Source: Granulicella sp. L60 | GTDB taxonomy: Bacteria > Acidobacteriota > Terriglobia > Terriglobales > Acidobacteriaceae | NCBI RefSeq assembly: GCF_009765825.1 | Contig: NZ_LMUR01000015.1 | Location: 528,798 to 592,797, forward strand | DNA length: 64,000 nt | Direction: 5' to 3' | Part shown: positions 8,666 to 17,887 of the stretch, piece by piece | Position numbering within the stretch: position 1 is the stretch's first letter | Layout of the letters: each line of letters opens with the position of its first letter | Notes under the pieces: model-generated | The model's input: only the letters and a program-made list of their open reading frames with translations | What the model was told of the DNA's origin: nothing | Database searches by the model: none | Translations under genes and position numbers: made by a program

Positions 8666-9199
8666 TTATGCGGCCTTCTGTGCATTTTTGATCAGCTTCA
8701 ATCCGGTGTCTGCACCTTTGCATCCCAGCAAGTGATACTTCTTCCCTTCGAGATTGTGATAGTTGACGAAGAAGTCCTGCACCTCCTCCAACCATTCCGA
8801 GGGAAGATCCTTTAGCCTCTGGATATTCGCATACTGATGGTTCGCTTCGGCCACCGCGATCAGCCGGTCATTCCTGATCTTGTCTTTCCCGTCAAGTTGC
8901 TCTCCTTCAATCACCCCAATGAGGCGGGCGCGAACGGCGCAGCCCGGAAAAGCGGGCTCGTCCATGAGCAGCAAGACATCGATCGGATCGCCATCCGGCG
9001 CAATGGTCTGAGGAAGAAAGCCGAAATCATAAGGGAATACCATGCCCACCGGGAGGACCTTCTTGAGCGCGAAGATCCCCTGGTCGGGATCGTAGGCAAA
9101 CTTGTTCCGGCTACCGGCAGGCGTTTCGATGATGACCTGCAAGAGCCCATCTTTTTTATCGATCGGTTTCAACTTTGTGGGATCTGCGAGCGATTTCAT
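8666..9199 (-). CDS. ppa: Inorganic pyrophosphatase (family I)
   Basis: A 177-residue soluble pyrophosphatase hydrolysing PPi to phosphate with Mg2+. The signature DGDPIDVLLL carries the metal-binding aspartates; other conserved pieces are KFAYDPDQGIFALKKVL, PYDFGFLPQT and the late Asp/Lys region GKDKIRNDRLIAV. The start overlaps the stop of the iron permease by ATGA, so translation is probably coupled. Length and motifs match the family well. Confidence 0.95.
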   Translation of the reverse strand: MKSLADPTKLKPIDKKDGLLQVIIETPAGSRNKFAYDPDQGIFALKKVLPVGMVFPYDFGFLPQTIAPDGDPIDVLLLMDEPAFPGCAVRARLIGVIEGEQLDGKDKIRNDRLIAVAEANHQYANIQRLKDLPSEWLEEVQDFFVNYHNLEGKKYHLLGCKGADTGLKLIKNAQKAA

Positions 9200-9681
9200 G
9201 CTTCTACCTCTTTTCTGCCTGGGGAACTACGCCTGTTACGCTCGATGCATTCTGCTCGTATCTTTTCGTATCGCGCCTGCAATACGTCCAGCTCTCCATC
9301 GCTCAGCTTCTCAATGTCCATCATCTGATCGCCAGCGGCATCAATGGCATGAATCAATTCGTTGAGCTTGAGATTGATGGCTCTCGCATCCCGGTTCTGA
9401 GTGTTCTGAATCAGGAAGACCATCAGGAAGGTGACGATCGTAGTGCCCGTATTGATGACCAGTTGCCAGGTATCGGAGTAGTGGAAAAATGATCCCGTGG
9501 CCGCCCAGATCACGATCAGCAGAATAGCTCCAAGAAATGCCCACTTCGATCCGAGCCAACCGGACGATGTCGTTGCGAACTTGCCGAAGGCATCGCCTTT
9601 GGTTTCGACAGCAATTTGTGTCGATATCTTGCCCACTGTATCTTTGGTCGTGTTCTGGGCGGTTACACGAATCTTAGCCAA
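9196..9681 (-). CDS. Low-affinity iron permease family protein
   Basis: A 161-residue membrane protein of the low-affinity iron permease family (PF04120-like). Two hydrophobic helices are clear (KWAFLGAILLIVIWAATG and GTTIVTFLMVFLIQNTQNRD), with the typical IQNTQNRDxxAxxLKLNELI after them. The protein ends in a charged helix. Iron transport by bacterial members is inferred from a yeast homologue and is not firmly shown. First gene of an operon with ppa (ATGA overlap), and close to a YciF-like ferritin-fold gene. Confidence 0.9.
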   Translation of the reverse strand: MAKIRVTAQNTTKDTVGKISTQIAVETKGDAFGKFATTSSGWLGSKWAFLGAILLIVIWAATGSFFHYSDTWQLVINTGTTIVTFLMVFLIQNTQNRDARAINLKLNELIHAIDAAGDQMMDIEKLSDGELDVLQARYEKIRAECIERNRRSSPGRKEVEA

Positions 9682-9714
9682 CTGAGTTCCTCATTCCTGC
9701 ACTTATCGTGAACT

Positions 9715-10209
9715 CTATCCTTCTCGTTTTGCAGTCGCATTGACTTGCTTTGCGACTCCGCTCAACGTCTTATCGGCAGCCTTCTCCTCGGCCAGGGTTT
9801 CGTCCAGGAGAGAAGCAACTTCGGATAGACCCAGCAGCTTTGCAAACTCTCGGGCGGATCCATATCCCGCCATCTCGTAGTGTTCCACTCGCTGGGCCGC
9901 AGAGATCAGGGCGGCATCACGAATCGTCCCCTTATCCGTATCCTCCAGAACTTCGGAGCCTTCTTCGAGGACCCCCTTCATTCCGACACAGGTCTTGCCT
10001 GTCAGCTTTTTGCCCACCAACTCCCCGATCTTTTCGAGTCGGATCACCTGCCCCTTCGTCTCTTCCAGATGGTTGAGAATCGCTTGTTGCAACTGGGGGG
10101 TGGTCGCGGCTTTGGCCAACTTGGGTAGCGCCCGGACGATTTGTTTTTCCGCTGAGTAAAGATCCTTCAACTCATCGATTAAAAGCTCCTGCATTGTTCC
10201 AACGCTCAT
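9715..10209 (-). CDS. YciE/YciF-like ferritin-fold protein (DUF892)
   Basis: A 164-residue four-helix-bundle protein. The N-terminal ELKDLYSAEKQIVRALPKLAKAA and the conserved Glu/His positions (NHLEETKGQVIRLEKI, AAQRVEHYEMAGYGSAREFA, DETLAEEKAADKTLSGVA) are diagnostic of the DUF892/YciF family, which has a ferritin-like di-metal site and is stress-induced. AGGAGG precedes the ATG. It lies 34 bp upstream of the iron permease, in the same direction, supporting a metal/oxidative-stress operon. Confidence 0.93.
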   Translation of the reverse strand: MSVGTMQELLIDELKDLYSAEKQIVRALPKLAKAATTPQLQQAILNHLEETKGQVIRLEKIGELVGKKLTGKTCVGMKGVLEEGSEVLEDTDKGTIRDAALISAAQRVEHYEMAGYGSAREFAKLLGLSEVASLLDETLAEEKAADKTLSGVAKQVNATAKREG

Positions 10210-10388
10210 TGGTTTCCTCCTGGGAATTGCAGCTGTATCGCCTTCATGAGATGAATTTGTGCATCTAACTGTTGTATATAGTGAGCAAGAGCCGAGCCTA
10301 CTATTGCTTTAGTATGCAGACGCTTCACAGACGAAGGTTCGCGTTTTTCGCCAAATAGATCTGTGAGCCGAATTTCTAAGCAACATCG

Positions 10389-11918
10389 ATGGAGTTACAA
10401 GTCTTGAAATCCGAACCCGACATGCCCCTCTCGGCCCCCGGCAAGTCCGGAAGAACCGATATCGATACCCGATTGCATTTCGCCGCCCTCGTCAACTCCT
10501 CGAATGATCCGATACTCACGAAGGATCTTGATGGCAGGATCCTTAGCTGGAATCGTGCCGCGGCCCGAGTGTTCGGCTATGAGGAGAACGAGATCGTGGG
10601 CGAATCAATTTTGCGGCTTATCCCGTCAGACTTCCACCAGGCGGAGAACGAGCTCCTTCGACGGCTAAAGGTGGGAGAAACAATCGATCCATACGAAACC
10701 ACCTGGACCCGAAAGGACGGAGCAGACATACCAGTCTTGGTAACGGTCTATCACGTGAGAAACGAAACCGGAGATGTGATCGGAGCCTCCAAAATCGCAT
10801 GCGATCTTTCCGAACGCAAGAGGAACGACGAGAGTCGTTTCAGGTTGGCGGCTATCGTTGACTCTGCCGATGACGCCATCGTCAGCAAGGACCTGAACGG
10901 CATTATCTCGACCTGGAACGAAGGGGCGCATCGGATGTTCGGCTACAGTGCGGAAGAGATAATTGGCCAATCCATCCTGCGAATCGTTCCGGATGAGTTG
11001 CGTCACGAAGAGGACGAGATTCTGCGGAAGTTGAGAGCGGGTGAGCGAATAGATCACTATGAGACGACCCGCAGAAAGAAGAGCGGTGAAAGCGTTGACG
11101 TCTCGGTAACGATCTCACCGATCCGGAACGGAGCGGGCCAGGTGACGGGCGCCTCAAAGATTGCGCGCGACATCTCGGACCGGAAACGGATCGAGCGTCT
11201 GCTGATCCAATCGGAAAAACTCGCGGCCACGGGGCGGATGGCGGCGACGATCGCTCACGAGATTAATAACCCCTTGGAATCCGTAATGAACCTCATCTAT
11301 CTGGCACGTCAGCATAGTGTTGTCGAAGGAAAGGTCCATCAATATCTCGTGACGGCGGAAGAGGAGCTAGAACGCGTCTCCCATATTGCCCGGCAGACAC
11401 TGGGCTATTACAAAGACACTGGATCACCCTCCGAGGTCGCTCTCCATGCGCTCATCGAAAACGTGCTTGCGGTTTACAATTCCAGACTGACCGCCCTCGG
11501 TATCTCGGTGGACCTTCAATTCAACGATCTTCAGAAGATCGTTGTGAGTAAGGGGGAGATGCTCCAGGTGCTGTCGAATATCATCGCAAATGCCATCGAC
11601 TCCATGCGCGATGGTGGATCTTTGAAGATTTCAACCCGAAAGGTGCTTGGATCCTCAGGAGATGGTATTCAGACCGTGATTCGCGACAGTGGGACTGGGA
11701 TCAAACAGGAACATCTGGAAAGGATCTTCGAGCCCTTCTTTACGACGAAGGGCGATCTAGGGACAGGCATCGGTCTGTGGGTCGCCAGACAGCTTGTGGA
11801 GCGGCGTGGCGGCCAGATCTCTGTCGCGAGCAGTACTGAAAAAGAAAGCAGCGGGACCACCATCACGATCTTTCTCCCTCTTGCCTTTCCCATATCGCGC
11901 CTTACCACTGAGCAATAA
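10389..11918 (+). CDS. PAS-PAS sensor histidine kinase
   Basis: A 509-residue soluble kinase. Two PAS domains in tandem (about residues 28-145 and 150-270; each has a GYxxxEIxGxSILR motif and a C-terminal GASKIA-D-SERKR-type cap) precede the phosphorylation helix AATIAHEINNPLESVMNLI. The HATPase domain has N box (SNIIANAIDSMRDGG), GTGIGLWVARQL and a C-terminal barrel. No transmembrane segment, so it senses a cytoplasmic signal, possibly via a PAS-bound cofactor. The receiver gene starts 26 bp downstream. Confidence 0.95.
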   Translation: MELQVLKSEPDMPLSAPGKSGRTDIDTRLHFAALVNSSNDPILTKDLDGRILSWNRAAARVFGYEENEIVGESILRLIPSDFHQAENELLRRLKVGETIDPYETTWTRKDGADIPVLVTVYHVRNETGDVIGASKIACDLSERKRNDESRFRLAAIVDSADDAIVSKDLNGIISTWNEGAHRMFGYSAEEIIGQSILRIVPDELRHEEDEILRKLRAGERIDHYETTRRKKSGESVDVSVTISPIRNGAGQVTGASKIARDISDRKRIERLLIQSEKLAATGRMAATIAHEINNPLESVMNLIYLARQHSVVEGKVHQYLVTAEEELERVSHIARQTLGYYKDTGSPSEVALHALIENVLAVYNSRLTALGISVDLQFNDLQKIVVSKGEMLQVLSNIIANAIDSMRDGGSLKISTRKVLGSSGDGIQTVIRDSGTGIKQEHLERIFEPFFTTKGDLGTGIGLWVARQLVERRGGQISVASSTEKESSGTTITIFLPLAFPISRLTTEQ

Positions 11919-11944
11919 TAAAATATTGAAACTGGGTCATATCT

Positions 11945-12409
11945 ATGTTCGAGCCGTCCTCAATTGTCATTCACGCAGCAGATGAATTTCTCCGAAATCA
12001 CTTTAGGAATTTGATGGATGGAGCAGATTCTAAAGAGCAGCAGCGAAGTCTGCCCAAAGTTCTGGTTGTAGACGATGAGCGCCGCATCGCCGATACCCTG
12101 GCTGAGATACTCGAGTTGGCGGGTTTCCATGTGATGGTCGCCTATGACGGGTGGGAAGCCCTGGACCAGGCGGCACGCTTTCATCCCGACTATCTCCTTT
12201 CCGATGTGTTGATGCCGCAAATGAATGGCGTCGAGTTGGCCATTGCCATCCGGAAGATATATCCGGCCGCAAGAATACTGCTCTTCTCGGGACAGGCGGG
12301 AATATCAAATATCCTTTTGGAGGGACAAAGGCAGGGCTTTGAATTTGAGTTGGTCGCCAAACCCATTCACCCTACTAAATTGATAGAGCTCCTCAAGAGC
12401 GACGACTGA
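11945..12409 (+). CDS. Stand-alone response-regulator receiver
   Basis: A 154-residue single-domain receiver: VLVVDDERR for the acidic pocket, YLLSDVLMPQMNG for the phosphorylated Asp, RILLFSGQA for the switch and VAKPIHPTKL for the conserved Lys. The first 35 residues precede the domain, so the ATG at 12014 may be the true start. It is paired with the PAS-PAS kinase upstream and closely resembles the frameshifted receiver at 7.6 kb. No output domain. Confidence 0.92.
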   Translation: MFEPSSIVIHAADEFLRNHFRNLMDGADSKEQQRSLPKVLVVDDERRIADTLAEILELAGFHVMVAYDGWEALDQAARFHPDYLLSDVLMPQMNGVELAIAIRKIYPAARILLFSGQAGISNILLEGQRQGFEFELVAKPIHPTKLIELLKSDD

Positions 12410-12458
12410 CTCCCAAAACGGTGGGGGTGCCCGTTCTGGATGTCCTGATGTTTGCTAA

Positions 12459-13595
12459 TCAGGCATTTTGCTGCATCGGAATATTCTGCGGTTCTGGAAG
12501 TGAGCCTGCCGGCAGTTGTTCGGCCTTCGACTCTCGATTCGCTGCTGCAAATCTTGCCGTAGGGAAGGCCGTGGGGTAATGCTCTCTTACCCAATCCATC
12601 ATCTCTTCTCTCACCAGGCATTGCAGGTCAAAGGCCTTGCTTGAATCCGGTGCGCCCATGAGGCAGCGTATCTCCATACTGCGATCGGTCAGGTTCGTCA
12701 CTTGAAGCCCAATCACTGTGCCATCCCACTGGGGAGCGGCCCTGACCACGACCTCCAGCTGCTTGCGAAGCTCTTTCACAGGCACCTCGTAATCGAGGTA
12801 AAGAAACGACGTAGTCAGGATATTTGCGCTCTGCCTCGTCCAGTTCGCGAACGGGTTCTCGATGAACCAACTTAGCGGAACGATCAACCGTCGCAGGTCC
12901 CAGATCTTCAGTACCACATAGGACGACGTGATCTCCTCGACCCGGGCCCATTCTCCGGAGACCACGACAACATCATCGATTCGGATCGGCTCTGTAAGCG
13001 CGATCTGTAATCCAGCGAGGAAGTTGGATGCCGTGGTCTTTGCCGCCGCCGCCAGTATCAGTGATGCCACACCTGCTGACGCCAGCAAGCCCGATCCGTA
13101 GTGCCATATCCGCGGATCATCGAAGGTCCACAATAGGGCGCCCATCGTCAGAACGATCACGAACGTTATTGCGATTCTGCGGAACAACTGAAATTGAGTA
13201 TGAACCCGTCTCGCCCGAATATTGTCGGCAACCGTCACATCGTATTTGCGCAATAAGAAATCCTGAGCGACATACACGCATCCTGTGAAGAACCAACCCA
13301 GGGCGACAACGACGATCATGAAAATGACGTGTTGCACCTTATGTTCGATGTCAGCAGGGAGATCAGGCACAAACGGCAGCACGATCAATACGCACGTCAA
13401 CAGAAAAATGGCACGCGCGGGGCTGCCAAGATGTTTCTGCAGACCCCAGCCGACTCTTAGCTCTGCCGGCCCTTGTCGGCGAAGCAGTCGAAACAGTAAA
13501 AAGTGAAAAGCATTCGCTAAAAATAGCGCGGCGCAGAAAAGAAAGATGACGAAAAACCATCGATGATGCGTGTACATCGCGAATATGACACCCAT
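12459..13595 (-). CDS. MscS-family mechanosensitive channel
   Basis: A 378-residue inner-membrane protein with four to five hydrophobic helices, the last being the pore helix (GSGLLASAGVASLILAAAAK) followed by NFLAGLQIALTEPIRIDDVV and the MscS beta domain (VEEITSSYVVLKIWDLRRLIVPLSWF). These features define small-conductance mechanosensitive channels that release solutes at hypo-osmotic shock. A C-terminal extension after about residue 330 is Ala/Gln-rich. ATG at 13595 (or a TTG at 13601) follows a GGAGGAG site. Confidence 0.9.
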   Translation of the reverse strand: MGVIFAMYTHHRWFFVIFLFCAALFLANAFHFLLFRLLRRQGPAELRVGWGLQKHLGSPARAIFLLTCVLIVLPFVPDLPADIEHKVQHVIFMIVVVALGWFFTGCVYVAQDFLLRKYDVTVADNIRARRVHTQFQLFRRIAITFVIVLTMGALLWTFDDPRIWHYGSGLLASAGVASLILAAAAKTTASNFLAGLQIALTEPIRIDDVVVVSGEWARVEEITSSYVVLKIWDLRRLIVPLSWFIENPFANWTRQSANILTTSFLYLDYEVPVKELRKQLEVVVRAAPQWDGTVIGLQVTNLTDRSMEIRCLMGAPDSSKAFDLQCLVREEMMDWVREHYPTAFPTARFAAANRESKAEQLPAGSLPEPQNIPMQQNA

Positions 13596-13683
13596 TGGCA
13601 AAATTCTCCTCCGAAGTCCGATGAAACTGTTCTCTTAGACGCGATTTGTGATTTGCTATCGATTGCAGAAGTTAGGATTTCGA

Positions 13684-14380
13684 TTCCACCGGTCGACTAA
13701 CCGGCTCTAAATCGGCAAATAATGAGTTGCTACACCAATGAATGCGATGTGCGATCGAGGTCGATACTCTCGGGATTGTCTAAAAGTTTCCTGAGCCGAT
13801 GCCTCGATTTCCTGCCGAGAGATAGAGAAATGGGGCTCCTCTCTTGGCCTCCAGTCCCTCCGCGAGCGCCACGTGCTGCACCCGGGCGCTGGCTCCGCCC
13901 GTTTTTCCGCGGATTCGGGAATAGCCAGAGGCCGTTTTGTCAACGGTGGGCTTCTGGACTACGTTCGATCAACCGGCGGCGGCGCGGTGGCTCGCCGCCT
14001 ATCTGCAAAATCGCTCGGTGAAGAACTATCTCGAGTCCGTGATTACGACGTCAGAGGGGACCGGGGGGAAGCCGCAGGTATATTCAGATCCGCAGCTTTG
14101 AGCGCACGATCTCGGTCGAAGAGCTCGAGGGCAGGGGCAGGCAGTATCTGACTGGAGATCTGAGCGGGGAAGAAGTCGACCTCGTCAGGCTGTTCCATCG
14201 CGGGGTGAAGCGACGGGCGGACGGCAGGAGCATCATCCGATAGGCATGCTCGATGATGACGAAGATGCCTGAGGCTCGCTCGTCTTCGGCGTTCAGATGC
14301 CGACAACGAGACCGAGGTATCGACCTATCTCCGCCGTCATCCCTTCGTAGAAGCCGGAGTACCCTCTCACGTCAAACAGA
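13684..14380 (+). other. Gene-free, apparently decayed stretch
   Basis: About 700 bp with higher GC and no intact gene. Protein-like patches alternate between frames on the plus strand (for example AAARWLAAYLQNRSVKNYL near 13970-14040 in one frame and FERTISVEELEGRGRQYL near 14095-14150 in another), as expected for an old coding sequence broken by several indels. I do not recognise the family. Confidence 0.4.
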
Positions 14381-14442
14381 GATTGCGTGAATTCGGTAGT
14401 CTTAGAATCTGCGGCCAACAAGGGACCTTGGAGACATATTCG

Positions 14443-14991
14443 ATGCAAACACCCATTTTGATTCTTCCCGGTCTTAACAACTCAGGATCTCAACACTGGC
14501 AGACCGCGTGGCAGGGTCGTAGGGTCGACGCACTGAGGTTGGAACCTGCCAGCTGGAACGCTCCCCAATTAGACGACTGGATGGAAGCGTTGTCCAAGTC
14601 CATCCAGGCTTGCGCGGGCCCCCCGATTCTCGTAGCCCATAGCATGGGGTGTCTCCTATCCGTCAACTGGGCGATCCATCATCATTCGAATCTCTCGATT
14701 CGAGGAGCCTTCCTTGTCGCCCCTCCAAACTTCAAGCGGCGGGAGTTTCCAGCTCAGTCGTTCACGCAAATTCCGGAATCGCCGGTCCCTTATCCCTCCC
14801 TCGTCGTAGCCAGTACGAATGATCCGTATTGCCCAATCGTCGTAGCTGCGGAGTTGGCGAAGAGTTGGGGAGCTGGATTCGTTTGTGTCGGGGAGCGCGG
14901 GCACATATCAACGGAGCCGGGGAATGGAGACTGGCAGGAAGGGTGGAATTTGCTCGAAGCTTTTGCCGCGGGAATCGGCGTGCACATTTGA
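14443..14991 (+). CDS. RBBP9/YdeN-type alpha/beta serine hydrolase
   Basis: A 182-residue hydrolase. The opening ILILPGLNNSGSQHWQTAW, nucleophile elbow VAHSMGCLL, acid residue in VASTNDPYCP and catalytic His in ERGHISTEPGNGDW match the RBBP9/YdeN serine hydrolase family (PF06821-like). The physiological substrate is unknown. A TTG-started extension to 14383 exists, but the ATG at 14443 fits the family start and has GGAGA upstream. Confidence 0.9.
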   Translation: MQTPILILPGLNNSGSQHWQTAWQGRRVDALRLEPASWNAPQLDDWMEALSKSIQACAGPPILVAHSMGCLLSVNWAIHHHSNLSIRGAFLVAPPNFKRREFPAQSFTQIPESPVPYPSLVVASTNDPYCPIVVAAELAKSWGAGFVCVGERGHISTEPGNGDWQEGWNLLEAFAAGIGVHI

Positions 14992-15027
14992 AAGTTAGCT
15001 ATGGTTTGACAAATCGGTCTTCCGCAA

Positions 15028-15249
15028 TCAAGCTGTTAGCTCGACGGCTGCTAAGCTTGACTCGACTGCGTAGAGCTTCGACTGCAGCTCCAATAGATGT
15101 TCGCGGCGGGATACTCGCTGTTCCGGATCGGGATCAGAAGTTGTGTCAAGCGAAGAGTCTCCTCTGGCTATCGCATTTTTCTCAGCCTCAATAGCCTGCT
15201 GCAGGCGGTCCCGCTCTTTTTCCAATGTCCGTTTTTCGATGGTTCCCAT
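15028..15249 (-). CDS. Small coiled-coil protein, unknown
   Basis: A 73-residue, highly charged protein. Residues 1-28 (TIEKRTLEKERDRLQQAIEAEK) and 48-70 (SRREHLLELQSKLYAVESSLA) have heptad-like leucine and charge patterns of two coiled-coil helices joined by an Asp-rich loop. No family is recognised and the ribosome site is weak. Coding is plausible from composition only. Confidence 0.4.
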   Translation of the reverse strand: MGTIEKRTLEKERDRLQQAIEAEKNAIARGDSSLDTTSDPDPEQRVSRREHLLELQSKLYAVESSLAAVELTA

Positions 15250-15265
15250 AATGGAAGGCTATCAT

Positions 15266-15556
15266 TTACGTCGGTGGACAACCTTTTGTGCGTATCCATG
15301 GAAGAGACGACGGCGTTTGTGATTTTGCGACAGCGGGTTGCACTGCGAGTAGCCCCTGGTCTTGCATCTGACAGATCCTGCGGACGGCATGGAGCGGGGA
15401 CCTTGATATGCCCAGGAGAAGGTTGATCTCGCGGCCGTGTGGAAACACTTGTAACGATATTCCTGAAATCATCAGAACTTCCATCGTCGTGATGCTTAGA
15501 CTCTTGTAATCTCCGAGCGTACGATAGCCGGCAAGATAGATAACGGATGTTTTCAT
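15266..15556 (-). CDS. Possible small winged-helix regulator (weak)
   Basis: A 96-codon frame in the otherwise empty promoter region of the oleate hydratase gene. Residues 21-72 (LSITTMEVLMISGISLQV to ISRSPLHAVRRICQMQDQGLL) follow the hydrophobic pattern of a MarR/PadR-type winged helix with recognition helix near SRSPLHAVRRI. There is no good ribosome site and the C terminus looks random. It may be a divergent regulator, a remnant, or chance. Confidence 0.28.
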   Translation of the reverse strand: MKTSVIYLAGYRTLGDYKSLSITTMEVLMISGISLQVFPHGREINLLLGISRSPLHAVRRICQMQDQGLLAVQPAVAKSQTPSSLPWIRTKGCPPT

Positions 15557-15586
15557 TGAGCAGTAGCCAAACCATAGGAGGCAAAC

Positions 15587-17331
15587 GTGTATTACAGCAA
15601 AGGGAACTACGAAGCATTTGCACGGCCTCGGAAACCAGCGAACATTGAAACGAAATCAGCCTATCTGGTTGGCGGTGGTCTGGCCTCGCTGGCAGCTGCC
15701 GCTTTTCTCATACGCGATGGCCATATGGCCGGTGATCGCATCACGATCCTGGAGGCAGCGACTATTGGAGGTGGCGCGCTCGACGGTGCCGGCAATGCAG
15801 AGACCGGCTGGCTGATCCGTGGTGGCCGCGAAATGGAGGATCACTTTGAGTGTCTCTGGGATCTCTATCGGTCGATCCCATCGCTTGAGATCGAAGGTGC
15901 CTCCGTACTCGACGAATTTTACTGGCTTAATAAAGACGATCCAAACCATTCGCTACAGCGAGCGACAATCGAGCGAGGGCTGGATGCGAAGACCGGCATG
16001 GATTTCACCCTTAGCTCAAAAGCCCGAAGAGAGATCATTGAGCTTGTTCTTGCGCTGCCTGAACATCTCTACGAGAAGCGAATCAATGAGGTTTTCGGCA
16101 AAGATTTTTTCGACTCGAACTTCTGGCTCTACTGGCGAACCATGTTTGCGTTCGAGGAGTGGCACAGTGCGCTGGAGATGAAGCTCTACGTCCAGCGCTT
16201 TATTCACCACATTGACGGTCTACCTGACTTCAGTACTTTGAAGTTCACTAAGTTCAACCAATACGAATCCCTTGTTTTACCGCTCATCACGTGGCTGCGC
16301 CAGCAGGGGGCCAGGGTCCAGTTCAATACGCAGGTGATGAATGTCGTCTTCGATATTGCGCCAGACCACAAGGTGGCGCGCCGGATCGAATGGATTCAAG
16401 ACGGACAGCAGGGCGGGGTCGATGTTACTGAAGACGATCTAGTCTTTGTAACCAACGGATCATTGGTGGAGAACTCCGAGTGGGGCGATCATCACACGCC
16501 TGCGAGATTTGACCCTATCGTGCATGACGGAGGCAGCTGGCATCTCTGGAGAAATATCGCGGCCCAAGATGCAGCTTTCGGAAAGCCAGACAAATTCTGT
16601 ACGAGACCGGAGGAGTCTCAGTGGGCTTCCGCCTCGATCACGACGCTTGACCCTAGGATACCCGCCTACATCGAGAAGATCGCTAAGCGGCCAACCAGGA
16701 CGGGCAAGGTGGTGACAGGTGGCATCGTCAGCGTGCGCGATTCGTCATGGCTTCTGAGCTGGACCGTCAATCGTCAGCCACACTTCAAACAGCAGCCCCC
16801 TGAGCAGACCGTTGTTTGGTGTTATGCGCTCTTTACCGACCGTCCCGGAGATTATGTTACAAAGCCGATGCGAGACTGTACTGGCGAGGAGATTACAAAG
16901 GAGTGGCTCTTCCATCTCGGCGTACCTTTGCATGAAATCGATTCGTTGGCCGCCGCAGGTGCCTCACGCGCCCCTGCATGATGCCCTTCATCACGGCGTT
17001 CTTCCTGACGCGCAATGGGACCGACCGACCAAAGGTCGTGCCGGACGCAGTGAAGAACTTCGCCTTCATCGGCCAGTTTGCTGAATCGACACGGGACTGC
17101 ATCTTTACAACGGAATACTCGGTCCGAACGGGAATGGAAGCGGTGTATCAACTCCTCAAGATAGAGCGCGGAGTTCCTGAAGTATTTGGGTCCATTTACG
17201 ATGTCCGAGAACTCATTAAGTCGACGGTATTCCTGCGAGACCGTGAGAAATTAACCATCCCATTCTTTGCAAAACGCTGGGTGGAAAAGACCATGATCGG
17301 GCGTTTGCTTGAGGAGTATGGACTTATCTGA
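15587..17331 (+). pseudogene. ohyA: Oleate hydratase, split by a 1-base deletion
   Basis: Starts at GTG behind AGGAGG. The first frame encodes 464 residues with the FAD-binding GGGLASLAAAAFLIRDG motif and typical oleate hydratase blocks (FECLWDLYRSIPSLE, TKFNQYESLVLPLITWL). It stops at 16981; the family continues in the next frame as [15 protein letters not shown] to EEYGLI (stop at 17331). Adding one C to the CCCC run at 16971-16974 restores an open frame of about 580 residues ([13 protein letters not shown]), the usual family length. Intact, the enzyme hydrates oleic acid to 10-hydroxystearate. It is either a fresh pseudogene or a sequencing error. Confidence 0.9.
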
Positions 17332-17887
17332 AGTGCGTTATCGGCTTTATGCTTAGCGTTCCGGATCAACTTGGTTCTGAGGGCAGGCGGGCACAATAAC
17401 CCGGAAAAAACACAGCAATTCAGTCTTCAGCGACGCTTCGACGATAATCGACTCGATTTCCACTATCCGACCATGATTTGCACAAAAAAAACGGGTCTGA
17501 CAATCGATGCTTTGTAGGCAGAACGCGAGTATCTTACGAATCAACGGAGGAGAAATCTTCCAGCAGAAGAGAGTCGACAAGGGCTATCAGGAGAACCGGC
17601 AACGGTGATCACGAAGTACTTAGGAAACTGAATGCTTATGGATAGACCAAAGAAGCTCTGACAACGAAGGCAATGACAGAGGAGTAGGGAAGTGCGGGCT
17701 CTGCTCGCGGTCTCCAAGCGAATCTGAAATGGCAATTAGTTGTGATCTCGGCGCCGAACCGGATCTTCGAAACATCGGAAAGCAGAGGGGCGGGATCTCG
17801 AAAGAGATCGCCCCTTTTTGCTTGCGCAAATTCGTGCCGGCTTCCGTAGTCAGAGTGGATGGAATGAGGTCTGTAGAATTCAACCGC
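17332..17887 (+). other. Intergenic stretch with no recognisable gene
   Basis: About 550 bp without a convincing open frame on either strand. The only strong signal is the terminator hairpin at 17786-17819, which could end an unannotated plus-strand RNA. Confidence 0.45.
17786..17819 (+). terminator. Strong Rho-independent terminator without an adjacent gene
   Basis: The arms AGGGGCG-GATCTC and GAGATCGCCCCT close a GAAA tetraloop (one bulged G) and run straight into TTTTT. The nearest plus-strand gene ends 450 bp upstream, so this may end a read-through transcript or a small RNA. Confidence 0.75.

Noticed and set aside
12410..12458. Short inverted repeat between receiver and MscS genes
   Set aside because: The stem is only six to seven bases with no clear T-run, too weak to call a terminator.
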